Positions 1 through 12,976 of a stretch of 64,000 nucleotides of DNA are shown piece after piece. Position numbers and translations under genes: made by a program. Source of the stretch: Calliopsis andreniformis (lineage: Eukaryota > Arthropoda > Insecta > Hymenoptera > Andrenidae); contig NW_027480422.1 of NCBI RefSeq assembly GCF_051401765.1, positions 19,982,001 to 20,046,000 of the forward strand, read 5' to 3'. Numbering within the stretch: the stretch's first letter is position 1; the number at the start of each line of letters is the position of its first letter. The notes under the pieces were generated by a model. It saw only the letters and a list, made by a program, of their open reading frames with translations, had not been told where the DNA came from and made no database searches.

Positions 1-728
1 AACTATTGGTTGTGGTGGACCTACGCCCTAGAGTGAAGCCTAGGTTGCCCGTAACGTAGTAGTGACCATATCTTGCACACTGGTTGCAATTATGCCAGTT
101 ATACGATGGTAAAACTGTTGTATTTTTATTGTATTTCATGCGTCTGGAGTTGTTTTCTAAGGCCCCAACTATTCGACCTGGTGGAGCAACGCCCTAGAGT
201 GAAGTCTAGGTTTCACGGAACGTAGAAATGCCCATTTCTTTCACACTGGTTGTAATTAGACCTGTTATACGATGGAAGAACTGCTCTATTTTTATTCTAT
301 TTTATGCTCCTGGCGTTGACTTCTAAGGACCTAGCTATTCGATCTGGTGGAGCAACGGCCTAGGGTGAAGCCTATGTTGCCCGGAACGTAGAAATGACCC
401 TCACGTTCACATTTGTTGCAATTATTCCCATTATGCGATGGAAAAACTGTTGTATATCTATTGTATTTTTTGTTTCGGCCGTTGACATCTAAGTCCCTAG
501 CTATTCGATCTGGTGGAGCAATGCCTCAGTGTTAAGTCTAGGATGCCCGGAACGTAGAAATGGCCGTTACTTTCACACTGGTTGCAATTATTCATTTTAT
601 ACGATGGAAAAACTGTTGTACATATATCGTATTTTATGCTTCTGGCGTTGACTTCTTAGGTCCTAACTATTCGCTCTGGTGGAACAACGCCCTAGAGTGA
701 TGCCTAGGTCTCCCGGATCGTAGAAATG
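1..728 (+). repeat. Partial 16-mer HOR unit with eight monomers missing
   Basis: These bases match 1,329-2,056, offsets 600-1,327 of the 2,656-bp unit that follows. At 720-729 the sequence jumps to offset 0 of the next unit and does not continue to offset 1,328. The monomer at offset 0 and the one at offset 1,328 are very similar (both have ACCATTACTTGCACACTGG and a GTATTTGGTGCTCCTGG tract). Unequal exchange between them would remove exactly eight monomers (1,328 bp). The left end is cut by the window edge. Confidence 0.8.
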
Positions 729-3384
729 ACCATTACTTGCACACTGGTTGCAATTATTCGTTTTATACGATGGAAGAACTGTTGTATTTATTTTGTATTT
801 GGTGCTCCTGGCGTTGAGTTCTTAGGCCCTAACTATTGGATCTGGTGGACCAACGCCCTAGAGTGAAGCCTAGGTTGGCCGGAACGTAGAAATGACCATA
901 GCATTCATACTGTTTGCAATTATTCGTTTTATACGATGGTAAAACTGTTGTATTTTTATTGTATTTCATGCGTCTGGAGTTGTTTTCTAAGGCCCCAACT
1001 ATTCGACCTGGTGGAGCAACGCCCTAGAGTGAAGCCTAGGTTGCCCGGAACGTAGAAATGGCCATCACCTTCACTCTGGTTGCAATTATTCCTGTTATAC
1101 GATGGAAAAACTGTTGTATTTATATTATATTTTATGCTTCAGGCGTTGGCTTCTAAGGCCGTAGCTATTCGACGTGGTGGAGCAATGCCCTAGTGTAATG
1201 CCTAGGTCTCCCGGATCGTAGAAATGACCATTACTTTCACACTGGTTGCAGTTATTCGTTTTATACGATGGAAAAACTGTTGTATTTATTTTGTATTTGG
1301 TGCTTCTGGCATTGACTTCTTAAGCCCTAACTATCGGTTGTGGTGGACCAACGCCCTAGAGTGAAGCCTAGGTTGCCCGGAACGTAGTAATGACCATATC
1401 TTGCACCCTGGTTGCAATTATGCCAGTTATACGATGGTAAAACTGTTGTATTTTTATTGTATTTTATGCGTCTGGAGTTGTTTTCTAAGGCCCCAACTAT
1501 TCGACCTGGTGGAGCTACGCCCTAGAGTGAAGTCTAGGTAGCACGGAACGTAGAAATGCCCATTTCTTTCACACTAGTTGTAATTATTCCTGGTATACGA
1601 TGGAAGAACTGCTCTATTCTTATTTTATTATATGCTCCTGGCGTTGACTTCTAAGGACCTAGCAATTCGATCTGGTGGAGCAACGCCCTAGGGTGAAGCC
1701 TAGGTTGCCCGGAACGTAGAAATGACCCTCACGTTCACATTTGTTGCAATTATTCCCATTATGCGATGGAAAAACTGTTGTATTTTTATTGTATTTTTTG
1801 TTTCGGGCGTTGACTTCTAAGTCCCTAGCTATTCGATGTGGTGGAGCAATGCCTCAGTGTTAAGTCTAGGATGCCCGGAACGTAGAAATGGCCGTTACTT
1901 TCACACTGGTTGCAATTATTCATTTTATACGATGGAAAAACTGTTGTACATATATCGTATTTTATGCTTCTGGCGTTGACTTCTTATGCCCTAACTATTC
2001 GCTCTGGTGGAACAACGCCCTAGAGTGATGCCTAGGTCTCCCGGATCGTAGAAATGACCATTACTTGCACACTGGTTGCAATTATTCGTTTTATACGATG
2101 GAAAAACTGTTGTATTTATTTTGTATTTGGTGCTCCTGGGGTTGAGTTCTTAGGCCCTAACTATTGGATCTGGTGGTCCAACGCCCTAGAGTGAAGCTTA
2201 GGTTGGCCGGAACGTAGAAATGACCATAGCATTCATACTGTTTGCAATTATTCGTTTTATACGGTGGAAAAACTGTTGTATTTTTATTTTATTTTATGCT
2301 TCTGGCGTTGACTTCTAAGACCCTAGCTATTCGATCTGGTGGAGCAACGCCCTAGAGCGAAGCCTAGGTTGCCCGGAACGTAGAAATGGCCATCACCTTC
2401 ACTCTGGTTGCAATTATTCCTGTTATACGATGGAAAAACTGTTGTATTTATATTATATTTTATGCTTCAGGCGTTGACTTCTAAGGCCGTAGCTATTCGA
2501 TGTGGTGGAGCAACGCCCTAGAGTGAAGCCTAGGTTGCTCGGAACGTAGAAATGGCCATAACATTCATACTGGTTGTAATTATTCCTGTTATACGATGGA
2601 AGAACTGCTCTATTTTTATTTTATTTTATGCTCCTGGCGTTGACCTCTAAGGACCTAGCTATTCAATCTGGTAGAGCAACGCCCTAGGGTGAAGCCTAGG
2701 TTGCCCGGAACGTAGAAATGACCATATATTTCCCACTGTTTGCAGTTATTCCTGTTATACGGTGGTAAAGCTGTTGTATTTATATTGTATTTAATGCTTC
2801 TGGCGTTGACTTCTAATGCCATAGCTATTCGATGTGGTCCAGCAACGCCCTAGAGTGAAGCCTAGGTAGCCAGGAACGTAGAAATGACCATATCTTGCAC
2901 ACTGGTTGCAATTATTCCTGTTATACGATGTAAAAGCTGTTGTATTTATATTGTATTTTATGCTTCTGGCGTGGTCACCTAAGGCCCTAACTATTCGATC
3001 TGGAGGAACAACGCCCTAGAGTGAAGCCTAGGTTGCCCGGAACGTAGAAATGACCTTCACTTTCACACTGGTTGCAATTATTCCTGTTATACGATGGATA
3101 AACTGTTGTATCTATTTTGCATTTTATGCTTCTGGAGTTGACTTCTTAGGTCCTAACTATTGGATCTGGTGGAGCAACGCCCTAGGGTGAAGCCTAGATT
3201 GCCCGGAACGTAGAAATGACCATAACTTTCATACTGATTGCAATTATTCGTTTTATACGATGGAAAAGCTGTTGTATTTATATTGTATTTTAACACTCTG
3301 TCGTTGACTTCTAAGGCCGTAGCTATTCGATCTGGTGGAGCAACGAACTAGGGTGAAGCCTAGGTTGCCCGGAACGTAGAACTG
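729..3384 (+). repeat. 16-mer higher-order repeat, unit A
   Basis: This is a 2,656-bp unit (16 x 166) repeated directly downstream at 3,385. Diagnostic variants recur at the same offsets in the next copy: ACCATTACTTGCACACTGG at 729, 3,385 and 6,041, and the CTATCGGTTGTGGTGGACC variant about 600 bp into the unit. Differences between A and B are rare (for example CCTGTTATAC in A and CCTCTTATAC in B; GTGTAATGCC in A and GTGTGATGCC in B), so the duplication is recent. Monomers inside the unit differ from each other far more than the units do, which defines a higher-order repeat. Confidence 0.9.
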
Positions 3385-6040
3385 ACCATTACTTGCACAC
3401 TGGTTGCAATTATTCGTTTTATACGATGGAAGAACTGTTGTATTTATTTTGTATTTGGTGCTCCTGGCGTTGAGTTCTTAGGCCCTAACTATTGGATCTG
3501 GTGGACCAACGCCCTAGAGTGAAGCCTAGGTTGGCCGGAACGTAGAAATGACCATAGCATTCATACTGTTTGCAATTATTCGTTTTATACGATGGTAAAA
3601 CTGTTGTATTTTTATTGTATTTCATGCGTCTGGAGTTGTTTTCTAAGGCCCCAACTATTCGACCTGGTGGAGCAACGCCCTAGAGTGAAGCCTAGGTTGC
3701 CCGGAACGTAGAAATGGCCATCACCTTCACTCTGGTTGCAATTATTCCTCTTATACGATGGAAAAACTGTTGTATTTATATTATATTTTATGCTTCAGGC
3801 GTTGGCTTCTAAGGCCGTAGCTATTCGACGTGGTGGAGCAATGCCCTAGTGTGATGCCTAGGTCTCCCGGATCGTAGAAATGACCATTACTTTCACACTG
3901 GTTGCAGTTATTCGTTTTATACGATGGAAAAACTGTTGTATTTATTTTGTATTTGGTGCTTCTGGCATTGACTTCTTAAGCCCTAACTATCGGTTGTGGT
4001 GGACCAACGCCCTAGAGTGAAGCCTAGGTTGCCCGGAACGTAGTAATGACCATATCTTGCACCCTGGTTGCAATTATGCCAGTTATACGATGGTAAAACT
4101 GTTGTATTTTTATTGTATTTTATGCGTCTGGAGTTGTTTTCTAAGGCCCCAACTATTCGACCTGGTGGAGCTACGCCCTAGAGTGAAGTCTAGGTAGCAC
4201 GGAACGTAGAAATGCCCATTTCTTTCACACTAGTTGTAATTATTCCTGGTATACGATGGAAGAACTGCTCTATTCTTATTTTATTATATGCTCCTGGCGT
4301 TGACTTCTAAGGACCTAGCAATTCGATCTGGTGGAGCAACGCCCTAGGGTGAAGCCTAGGTTGCCCGGAACGTAGAAATGACCCTCACGTTCACATTTGT
4401 TGCAATTATTCCCATTATGCGATGGAAAAACTGTTGTATTTTTATTGTATTTTTTGTTTCGGGCGTTGACTTCTAAGTCCCTAGCTATTCGATGTGGTGG
4501 AGCAATGCCTCAGTGTTAAGTCTAGGATGCCCGGAACGTAGAAATGGCCGTTACTTTCACACTGGTTGCAATTATTCATTTTATACGATGGAAAAACTGT
4601 TGTACATATATCGTATTTTATGCTTCTGGCGTTGACTTCTTATGCCCTAACTATTCGCTCTGGTGGAACAACGCCCTAGAGTGATGCCTAGGTCTCCCGG
4701 ATCGTAGAAATGACCATTACTTGCACACTGGTTGCAATTATTCGTTTTATACGATGGAAAAACTGTTGTATTTATTTTGTATTTGGTGCTCCTGGGGTTG
4801 AGTTCTTAGGCCCTAACTATTGGATCTGGTGGTCCAACGCCCTAGAGTGAAGCTTAGGTTGGCCGGAACGTAGAAATGACCATAGCATTCATACTGTTTG
4901 CAATTATTCGTTTTATACGGTGGAAAAACTGTTGTATTTTTATTTTATTTTATGCTTCTGGCGTTGACTTCTAAGACCCTAGCTATTCGATCTGGTGGAG
5001 CAACGCCCTAGAGCGAAGCCTAGGTTGCCCGGAACGTAGAAATGGCCATCACCTTCACTCTGGTTGCAATTATTCCTGTTATACGATGGAAAAACTGTTG
5101 TATTTATATTATATTTTATGCTTCAGGCGTTGACTTCTAAGGCCGTAGCTATTCGATGTGGTGGAGCAACGCCCTAGAGTGAAGCCTAGGTTGCTCGGAA
5201 CGTAGAAATGGCCATAACATTCATACTGGTTGTAATTATTCCTGTTATACGATGGAAGAACTGCTCTATTTTTATTTTATTTTATGCTCCTGGCGTTGAC
5301 CTCTAAGGACCTAGCTATTCAATCTGGTAGAGCAACGCCCTAGGGTGAAGCCTAGGTTGCCCGGAACGTAGAAATGACCATATATTTCCCACTGTTTGCA
5401 GTTATTCCTGTTATACGGTGGTAAAGCTGTTGTATTTATATTGTATTTAATGCTTCTGGCGTTGACTTCTAATGCCATAGCTATTCGATGTGGTCCAGCA
5501 ACGCCCTAGAGTGAAGCCTAGGTAGCCAGGAACGTAGAAATGACCATATCTTGCACACTGGTTGCAATTATTCCTGTTATACGATGTAAAAGCTGTTGTA
5601 TTTATATTGTATTTTATGCTTCTGGCGTGGTCACCTAAGGCCCTAACTATTCGATCTGGAGGAACAACGCCCTAGAGTGAAGCCTAGGTTGCCCGGAACG
5701 TAGAAATGACCTTCACTTTCACACTGGTTGCAATTATTCCTGTTATACGATGGATAAACTGTTGTATCTATTTTGCATTTTATGCTTCTGGAGTTGACTT
5801 CTTAGGTCCTAACTATTGGATCTGGTGGAGCAACGCCCTAGGGTGAAGCCTAGATTGCCCGGAACGTAGAAATGACCATAACTTTCATACTGATTGCAAT
5901 TATTCGTTTTATACGATGGAAAAGCTGTTGTATTTATATTGTATTTTAACACTCTGTCGTTGACTTCTAAGGCCGTAGCTATTCGATCTGGTGGAGCAAC
6001 GAACTAGGGTGAAGCCTAGGTTGCCCGGAACGTAGAACTG
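3385..6040 (+). repeat. 16-mer higher-order repeat, unit B
   Basis: This is the second complete 2,656-bp unit, in phase with unit A. The blocks around 4,450-5,700 reproduce 1,794-3,044 almost base for base, including rare variants such as TCCCATTATGCGATGG and the shared change TGGCGTGGTCACC. It ends where a third copy begins at 6,041. Confidence 0.9.
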
Positions 6041-6658
6041 ACCATTACTTGCACACTGGTTGCAATTATTCGTTTTATACGATGGAAGAACTGTTGTATT
6101 TATTTTGTATTTGGTGCTCCTGGCGTTGAGTTCTTAGGCCCTAACTATTGGATCTGGTGGACCAACGCCCTAGAGTGAAGCCTAGGTTGGCCGGAACGTA
6201 GAAATGACCATAGCATTCATACTGTTTGCAATTATTCGTTTTATACGATGGTAAAACTGTTGTATTTTTATTGTATTTCATGCGTCTGGAGTTGTTTTCT
6301 AAGGCCCCAACTATTCGACCTGGTGGAGCAACGCCCTAGAGTGAAGCCTAGGTTGCCCGGAACGTAGAAATGGCCATCACCTTCACTCTGGTTGCAATTA
6401 TTCCTCTTATACGATGGAAAAACTGTTGTATTTATATTATATTTTATGCTTCAGGCGTTGGCTTCTAAGGCCGTAGCTATTCGACGTGGTGGAGCAATGC
6501 CCTAGTGTGATGCCTAGGTCTCCCGGATCGTAGAAATGACCATTACTTTCACACTGGTTGCAGTTATTCGTTTTATACGATGGAAAAACTGTTGTATTTA
6601 TTTTGTATTTGGTGCTTCTGGCATTGACTTCTTAAGCCCTAACTATCGGTTGTGGTGG
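6041..6658 (+). repeat. 16-mer higher-order repeat, truncated unit C
   Basis: The first 618 bp of a third unit match 3,385-4,002 closely. Identity ends inside the CTATCGGTTGTGGTGGA monomer: A and B continue CCAACGCCC, whereas here the sequence continues ACAACTCCC and enters another family. The breakpoint at about 6,659 lies inside a monomer, so the 166-bp phase is kept, as expected for homologous exchange between monomers. Confidence 0.85.
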
Positions 6659-9600
6659 AACAACTCCCTAGAGTGAAGCCTAGGTTGCCCGGAACGTAGA
6701 AATGACCATTACTTTCACACTGGTTGCAATTATTCGTTTTGTACAATGGAATACCTGTTGTATTTTTATTGTATTTTATGCGTCTGGCCTTGTTTTTTAA
6801 GCCCCTAACTATTCGATCTGGTAGAGCACGCCCTAGAGTAAAGCCTAGGTTGCCCGGAACGTAGAAATGACCATTACCTTCACACTGCTTGCAATTATAT
6901 ATTTTATTCGATGGAAAAACTGTTACACTTATGTTGTATTTTATTCTTCTGGCGTTCAATTCTAAGTCCCTAGCTATTCGATCTGGTGGAGCAATTCCCT
7001 AGATTAAAGCCTAGGTTCCCCGGAACATAGAAATCATCATTATTTTCACACTGGTTGCAATTATTCCTGTTATACGATGGAAAAACTGTTGTAATTTCCT
7101 TTTATTTTATGCTTCTGGCTTTGACTTCTAAGGACCTAAGTATTCGTTCAGGGTAGCAACGCACTAGTGTGAAGCCTAGGTTGTCCTGAACGTAGAAATG
7201 ACCATAACCTTCACACTGGTTGCAATTATTCGTTTTATACGATGGAAAAGCTGTAGTATTTATATTATATATTACGCTTCTGTCGTTGACTTAGTAGGCC
7301 CTAACTAGCGGATCTGGTGGAACAACGCCCTAGGCTGAAGCCTAGGTTGCCCGGAACGTAGAAATGACCATTACTTTCACACTGGTTGCAATTACTCGTC
7401 TTGTACGATGGAAAAGCTGTTGTATTTATATTGTATTTTATGCTTCTGTCGTTGACTTCTTAGGCCCTAACTATTCGACCTGGTAGAGCAACGCCCTAGA
7501 GTGAAGCCTAGATTGCCCGGAACGTAGAAATGGCCATTACCTTTACGCTTGTTGCAATTACTCGTCTTGTACGATGGAAAAGCTGTTGTATTTATATTGT
7601 ATTTTATGCTTCTGCCGTTTACTTCTTAGGCCCTAACTATACGATCTGGTGGAGCAACGCCCTAGGGTGAAGCCTAGGTTGTCCGGAACGTAGAAATGAC
7701 CATAAGCTTCACACTGGTTGCAATTACTCGTCTTGTACGATGGAAAAGCTGTTGTATTTATATTGTATTTTATGCTTCTGGCGTTGCCTTTTAGGCCCTA
7801 ACTCTTCGATCAGGTGGAGCAACGCCCTAGGGTGTAGCCTGGGTTGCCCGGAACGTTGAAATGACCATAACTTTCATACTGTTTGCGATTATTCATTTTA
7901 TACGATGGTGAAACTGTTGTACATATATCGTATTTTATGATTCTGGCGTCGCCTTTTACACCCTAACTATTCGATCAGGTGGAGCAACGCCGTAGTGTGA
8001 AGCCTGGGTCGCAGGATCGTAGAAATGACCATTACTTGCACAGTGGTTGCAATTATTCGTTTTATACGATGGTAAAACTGTTGTATTTATTTTGTATTTG
8101 GTGCTCCTGGCGTTGACTTCTTAGGCCCTAACTATTCGATCTGGTGGAGCAACGCCCTAGAGTGAAGGCTAGGCTGCCTGGAACGTAGAAATGACCATGT
8201 CTTTCACACTGGTTGCAATTATTCCTGTTATACGATGGAAAAACTGTTGTTATTTTATTTTATTTTATGCTTCTGGCGTTGACTTCTAATGCCATAGCTA
8301 TTAGATCTGGAGGAGCAACGCCCTCGAGTGAAGCCTGGGTTGCCCAGAACGTCGAAATGACCATTACTTTCACACTGTTTGCAATTATTCATTTCATTGA
8401 ATGGAAAAACTGTTGTATTTATATTGTATTTTATGCTTCGAGCGTTGATTTGGTAGGCCCAAACTATTCGATCTGGTGGAGCAACGCCCTAGACTGAAGC
8501 CTATGTTGCCCGGAACGTAGAAATCAGCATTACCTTCACACTGGTTGCAATTACTTTACTTTATGATCCTGGCGTTGACTACTTAGGCCCTATCTATTCG
8601 ATCTGGTGGAGCAGCGACATAGAGTGAAGCCTAGGTTGCCCGGATCGAAGAAATGACCGTTACTTTCAAAAAGCTTGCAATTACTCATTTTATGCGATTG
8701 AAAGCTGTTTTATTTATATTGTATTTTATGCTTCTGGCGTTGACTTCTTTGGCCGTAGCCATTCGATGTGGAGGAGTAACGCTCTAGAGTGAAGCCTAGG
8801 TTGCCCGGAACGTAGAAATGACCATTACTTTCACACTGGTTGCAGCTTTCCTGTTATACGACGGAAAAACTGTTGCATTTTTATTGTATTTTATACTTCT
8901 GGCGTTGTATTCAAAGTCCCTAACTATTCGATCTGGTGGAACAACGCCCTGGAGTTAAGCCTAGGTTGTCCGGAAAGTAGAAATGACCATAACTTTGACA
9001 CTGTTTGCAATCATTCATTTTATGCGATGGAAAAGCTGTTGTATTTATATGGATTTTATGCTTCTGGAGTTGACTTCTAAGGCCGCAGCTATTCGATGAG
9101 ATGGAGCAACGCCCAAGAGTGAAGCCTAGGCTGCCCGGAACGTAGAAATGACCATTACTTTTACACTGGTTGCAATTATTCCTTTTACACGCAGGAAAAA
9201 CTGTTGTATTTTTATTGTATTTTATGTTTCTGGCGTTGTATTCAAAGTCCCTCACTATTCGATCTGGTGGAGCAACGCCCTGGAGCGAAGCCTAGGTTGC
9301 CCGGAACGTAGAAATGACCTGTACTTTCACACTGGTTACAATTACTCCTGTTATACTATGGAAAATCTGTTGCATTTTTATTGTATTTTATGATTCTGGC
9401 GTTAAATTCTAAGTCCCTAACTATGCTATCTGGTGGAGCAACGCCCTTCAGTTAAGCCTAGGTGCCCGGAACGTTGAAATGACCATAACTTTCACACTGT
9501 TTGCAATCATTCATTTTATACGATGGAAAAGCTTTTGTATTTATATTGTATTTTATGCTTCTGGAGTTGACTTCTAAGGCCATAGCTATTCGGTGTGTTG

Positions 9601-9660
9601 GAGCAACGCCCAAGAGTGAAACCTAGGTTGCCAGGAACGTAGAAATGACCATTACTTTCA
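6659..9660 (+). repeat. Divergent monomers with local subfamilies
   Basis: About 18 monomers with no complete higher-order period. Bases 6,659-7,775 recur at 14,411-15,361. Bases about 7,346-7,775 hold successive monomers sharing the unusual tract ACTCGTCTTGTACGATGG, a local homogenised subfamily. Bases about 8,240-8,490 carry a variant with CCCTCGAGTGAAGCCTGGG and CAGAACGTCGAAATGACC that reappears near 40.9 and 43.1 kb. A three-monomer echo links about 8,940-9,120 with about 9,440-9,620 (shared TGTTTGCAATCATTCATTTT and GCCCAAGAGTGAA). No coding or RNA signal is seen. Confidence 0.85.
8516..8645 (+). repeat. Truncated satellite monomer (130 bp)
   Basis: The spacing between consecutive conserved tracts falls from 166 to 130 bp here (CGTAG at 8,516, CGAAG at 8,646). 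The missing 36 bp lie in the AT-rich half: TTGCAATTAC runs directly into TTTACTTTATGATCCTGG, so the usual ATACGATGGAAAAACTGTTG section is absent. It is the largest monomer-internal deletion I noticed in the window. Confidence 0.9.
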
Positions 9661-11318
9661 CACTGGCTGCAATTATTCATTTTACACGATGGAAAAAATG
9701 TTGTATTTTTATTGGATTTTATGCTTCTGGCGTTGACTTCTAAGTCCCTTGCTATTCGATCTGGTGGAGCAACGCCCTACAGTTAAGCCTAGGTTGCCCG
9801 GAACGTAGAAATGGCCATAGCTTTCACACTGGTTGCAATTATTCCTTATATACAGGGGAAAAACTGTTGTATTTATATTGTATTCTATGCTTCTGGCGTT
9901 GACTTCTTAGGCCCTAACTATTCGATCTGGTGGAACAACGCCCCAGAGTGAAGCCTAGGTTGCGCGGAACGTAGAAAAGACCTTTACTTTCACACTGTTT
10001 GCAAATATACATTATATACGATGGAAAAGCTGTTGTATTTATATTGTATTTTATGCTTCGGGCGTTGACTTCTAAGGACCTAACTATTCGATCTGGTGGA
10101 GCAGCGCCCTAGAGTGAAGCCTAGGTTGCCCGGAACGTAGAAATGACCATAACTTTCACACTGGTTGCTATTATTCGTTTTATACGATGGAAAAACTGTT
10201 GTACTTATATTGTATTTTATTCTTCCGGCGTTGACTACTTAGGCCCTATCTATTCGATCTGGTGGAGCAACGACATAGAGTGAAGCCTAGGTTGCCCGGA
10301 TCGTAGAAATGACCATAACTTTCAAACTGGTTGCAATTATTCGTTTTATACGATTGAAAAGCTGTTTCATTTATTTGTAAATTATGCTTCTGGCGTTGAC
10401 TTCGAAGGCCGTAGCTATTCGATGTGGTGGAGTAACTCCCTAGAGTGAAGCCTGGGTTGCCCGGAACGTAGAAATGACCATAACTATCACACTGGTTGCT
10501 ATTATTCTTTTTATACGATGGAGATACTGTTGTACTTATATTGTATTTTATTTCTCTGGCGTTGTATTCTAAATCCCTAGCTATTCGATCTGGTGGATCA
10601 ACGCCCTAGAGTGAAGCCTAGGTTGCCCGGAACGTAGAAATGACCCTTACTTTCACAGAGTTTGCAATTACTCATTTTATACGATGGAAAAACTGTTTTA
10701 TTTATATTGTATTTTATGCTTCTGGCATTGACTTCTAAGGCCGCAGCTATTCGATGTGGTGGAGCGACTCCCTAGAGTGAAGCTCAGGTTGCCCGGAACG
10801 TAGAACCGACCATTACTTTCACATTGGTTGCAATTATTCGTGTTGTACGATGGAAAAACTGTTGTATTTATATTGTATTTTATGCTTCTGGCGTTGACTT
10901 CTAAGGCCGTAACTATTCGATCTGGTGGAGCAACGCCCTACAGTTAAGCCTGGGTTGCCCGGAACGTAGAAATGACCATAGCTTTCACACTGGTTGCAAT
11001 TATTCCTTATATACAAGGGAAAAACTGTTGTATTTAAATTGTATTCTATGCTTCTGGCGTTGACTTCTTAGGCCCTGACTATTCGATCTGGTGGAACAAC
11101 TCCATAGAGTGAAGCCTAGGTTGCCCGGAACGTAGAAATGACCATTACTTTCACACTGGTTGCAATTATTCGTTTTGTACAATGGAATACCTGTTGTATT
11201 TTTATTGTATTTTATGCGTCTGGCCTTGTTTTTTAAGCCCCTAACTATTCGATCTGGTAGAGCACGCCCTAGAGTAAAGCCTAGGTTGCCCGGAACGTAG
11301 AAATGACCATTACCTTCA
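9661..11318 (+). repeat. 10-mer higher-order repeat, unit 1
   Basis: A 1,658-bp unit (10 x 166 minus 2) starting at CACTGGCTGCAATTATTC. The same start occurs at 11,319 and 12,977. The unit contains distinctive monomers: one with GAAAAGACCTTTACTTTC and an ATACATTATATAC tract, one with GGTTGCTATTATTCG, one with GGAGATACTGTTG, and one with CCTTATATACAAGGG. The last part (about 11,090-11,318) resembles 6,659-6,882, so the unit looks like a fusion of two array regions that was then amplified. Confidence 0.92.
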
Positions 11319-12976
11319 CACTGGCTGCAATTATTCATTTTACACGATGGAAAAAATGTTGTATTTTTATTGGATTTTATGCTTCTGGCGTTGACTTCTA
11401 AGTCCCTTGCTATTCGATCTGGTGGAGCAACGCCCTACAGTTAAGCCTAGGTTGCCCGGAACGTAGAAATGGCCATAGCTTTCACACTGGTTGCAATTAT
11501 TCCTTATATACAGGGGAAAAACTGTTGTATTTATATTGTATTCTATGCTTCTGGCGTTGACTTCTTAGGCCCTAACTATTCGATCTGGTGGAACAACGCC
11601 CCAGAGTGAAGCCTAGGTTGCGCGGAACGTAGAAAAGACCTTTACTTTCACACTGTTTGCAAATATACATTATATACGATGGAAAAGCTGTTGTATTTAT
11701 ATTGTATTTTATGCTTCGGGCGTTGACTTCTAAGGACCTAACTATTCGATCTGGTGGAGCAGCGCCCTAGAGTGAAGCCTAGGTTGCCCGGAACGTAGAA
11801 ATGACCATAACTTTCACACTGGTTGCTATTATTCGTTTTATACGATGGAAAAACTGTTGTACTTATATTGTATTTTATTCTTCCGGCGTTGACTACTTAG
11901 GCCCTATCTATTCGATCTGGTGGAGCAACGACATAGAGTGAAGCCTAGGTTGCCCGGATCGTAGAAATGACCATAACTTTCAAACTGGTTGCAATTATTC
12001 GTTTTATACGATTGAAAAGCTGTTTCATTTATTTGTAAATTATGCTTCTGGCGTTGACTTCGAAGGCCGTAGCTATTCGATGTGGTGGAGTAACTCCCTA
12101 GAGTGAAGCCTGGGTTGCCCGGAACGTAGAAATGACCATAACTATCACACTGGTTGCTATTATTCTTTTTATACGATGGAGATACTGTTGTACTTATATT
12201 GTATTTTATTTCTCTGGCGTTGTATTCTAAATCCCTAGCTATTCGATCTGGTGGATCAACGCCCTAGAGTGAAGCCTAGGTTGCCCGGAACGTAGAAATG
12301 ACCCTTACTTTCACAGAGTTTGCAATTACTCATTTTATACGATGGAAAAACTGTTTTATTTATATTGTATTTTATGCTTCTGGCATTGACTTCTAAGGCC
12401 GCAGCTATTCGATGTGGTGGAGCGACTCCCTAGAGTGAAGCTCAGGTTGCCCGGAACGTAGAACCGACCATTACTTTCACATTGGTTGCAATTATTCGTG
12501 TTGTACGATGGAAAAACTGTTGTATTTATATTGTATTTTATGCTTCTGGCGTTGACTTCTAAGGCCGTAACTATTCGATCTGGTGGAGCAACGCCCTACA
12601 GTTAAGCCTGGGTTGCCCGGAACGTAGAAATGACCATAGCTTTCACACTGGTTGCAATTATTCCTTATATACAAGGGAAAAACTGTTGTATTTAAATTGT
12701 ATTCTATGCTTCTGGCGTTGACTTCTTAGGCCCTGACTATTCGATCTGGTGGAACAACTCCATAGAGTGAAGCCTAGGTTGCCCGGAACGTAGAAATGAC
12801 CATTACTTTCACACTGGTTGCAATTATTCGTTTTGTACAATGGAATACCTGTTGTATTTTTATTGTATTTTATGCGTCTGGCCTTGTTTTTTAAGCCCCT
12901 AACTATTCGATCTGGTAGAGCACGCCCTAGAGTAAAGCCTAGGTTGCCCGGAACGTAGAAATGACCATTACCTTCA
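11319..12976 (+). repeat. 10-mer higher-order repeat, unit 2
   Basis: This is a direct tandem copy of 9,661-11,318 at exactly 1,658 bp. I saw no difference in the stretches compared, so it is near-identical and recent. The join to unit 1 falls inside the CACACTGG tract of a monomer. Confidence 0.92.
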
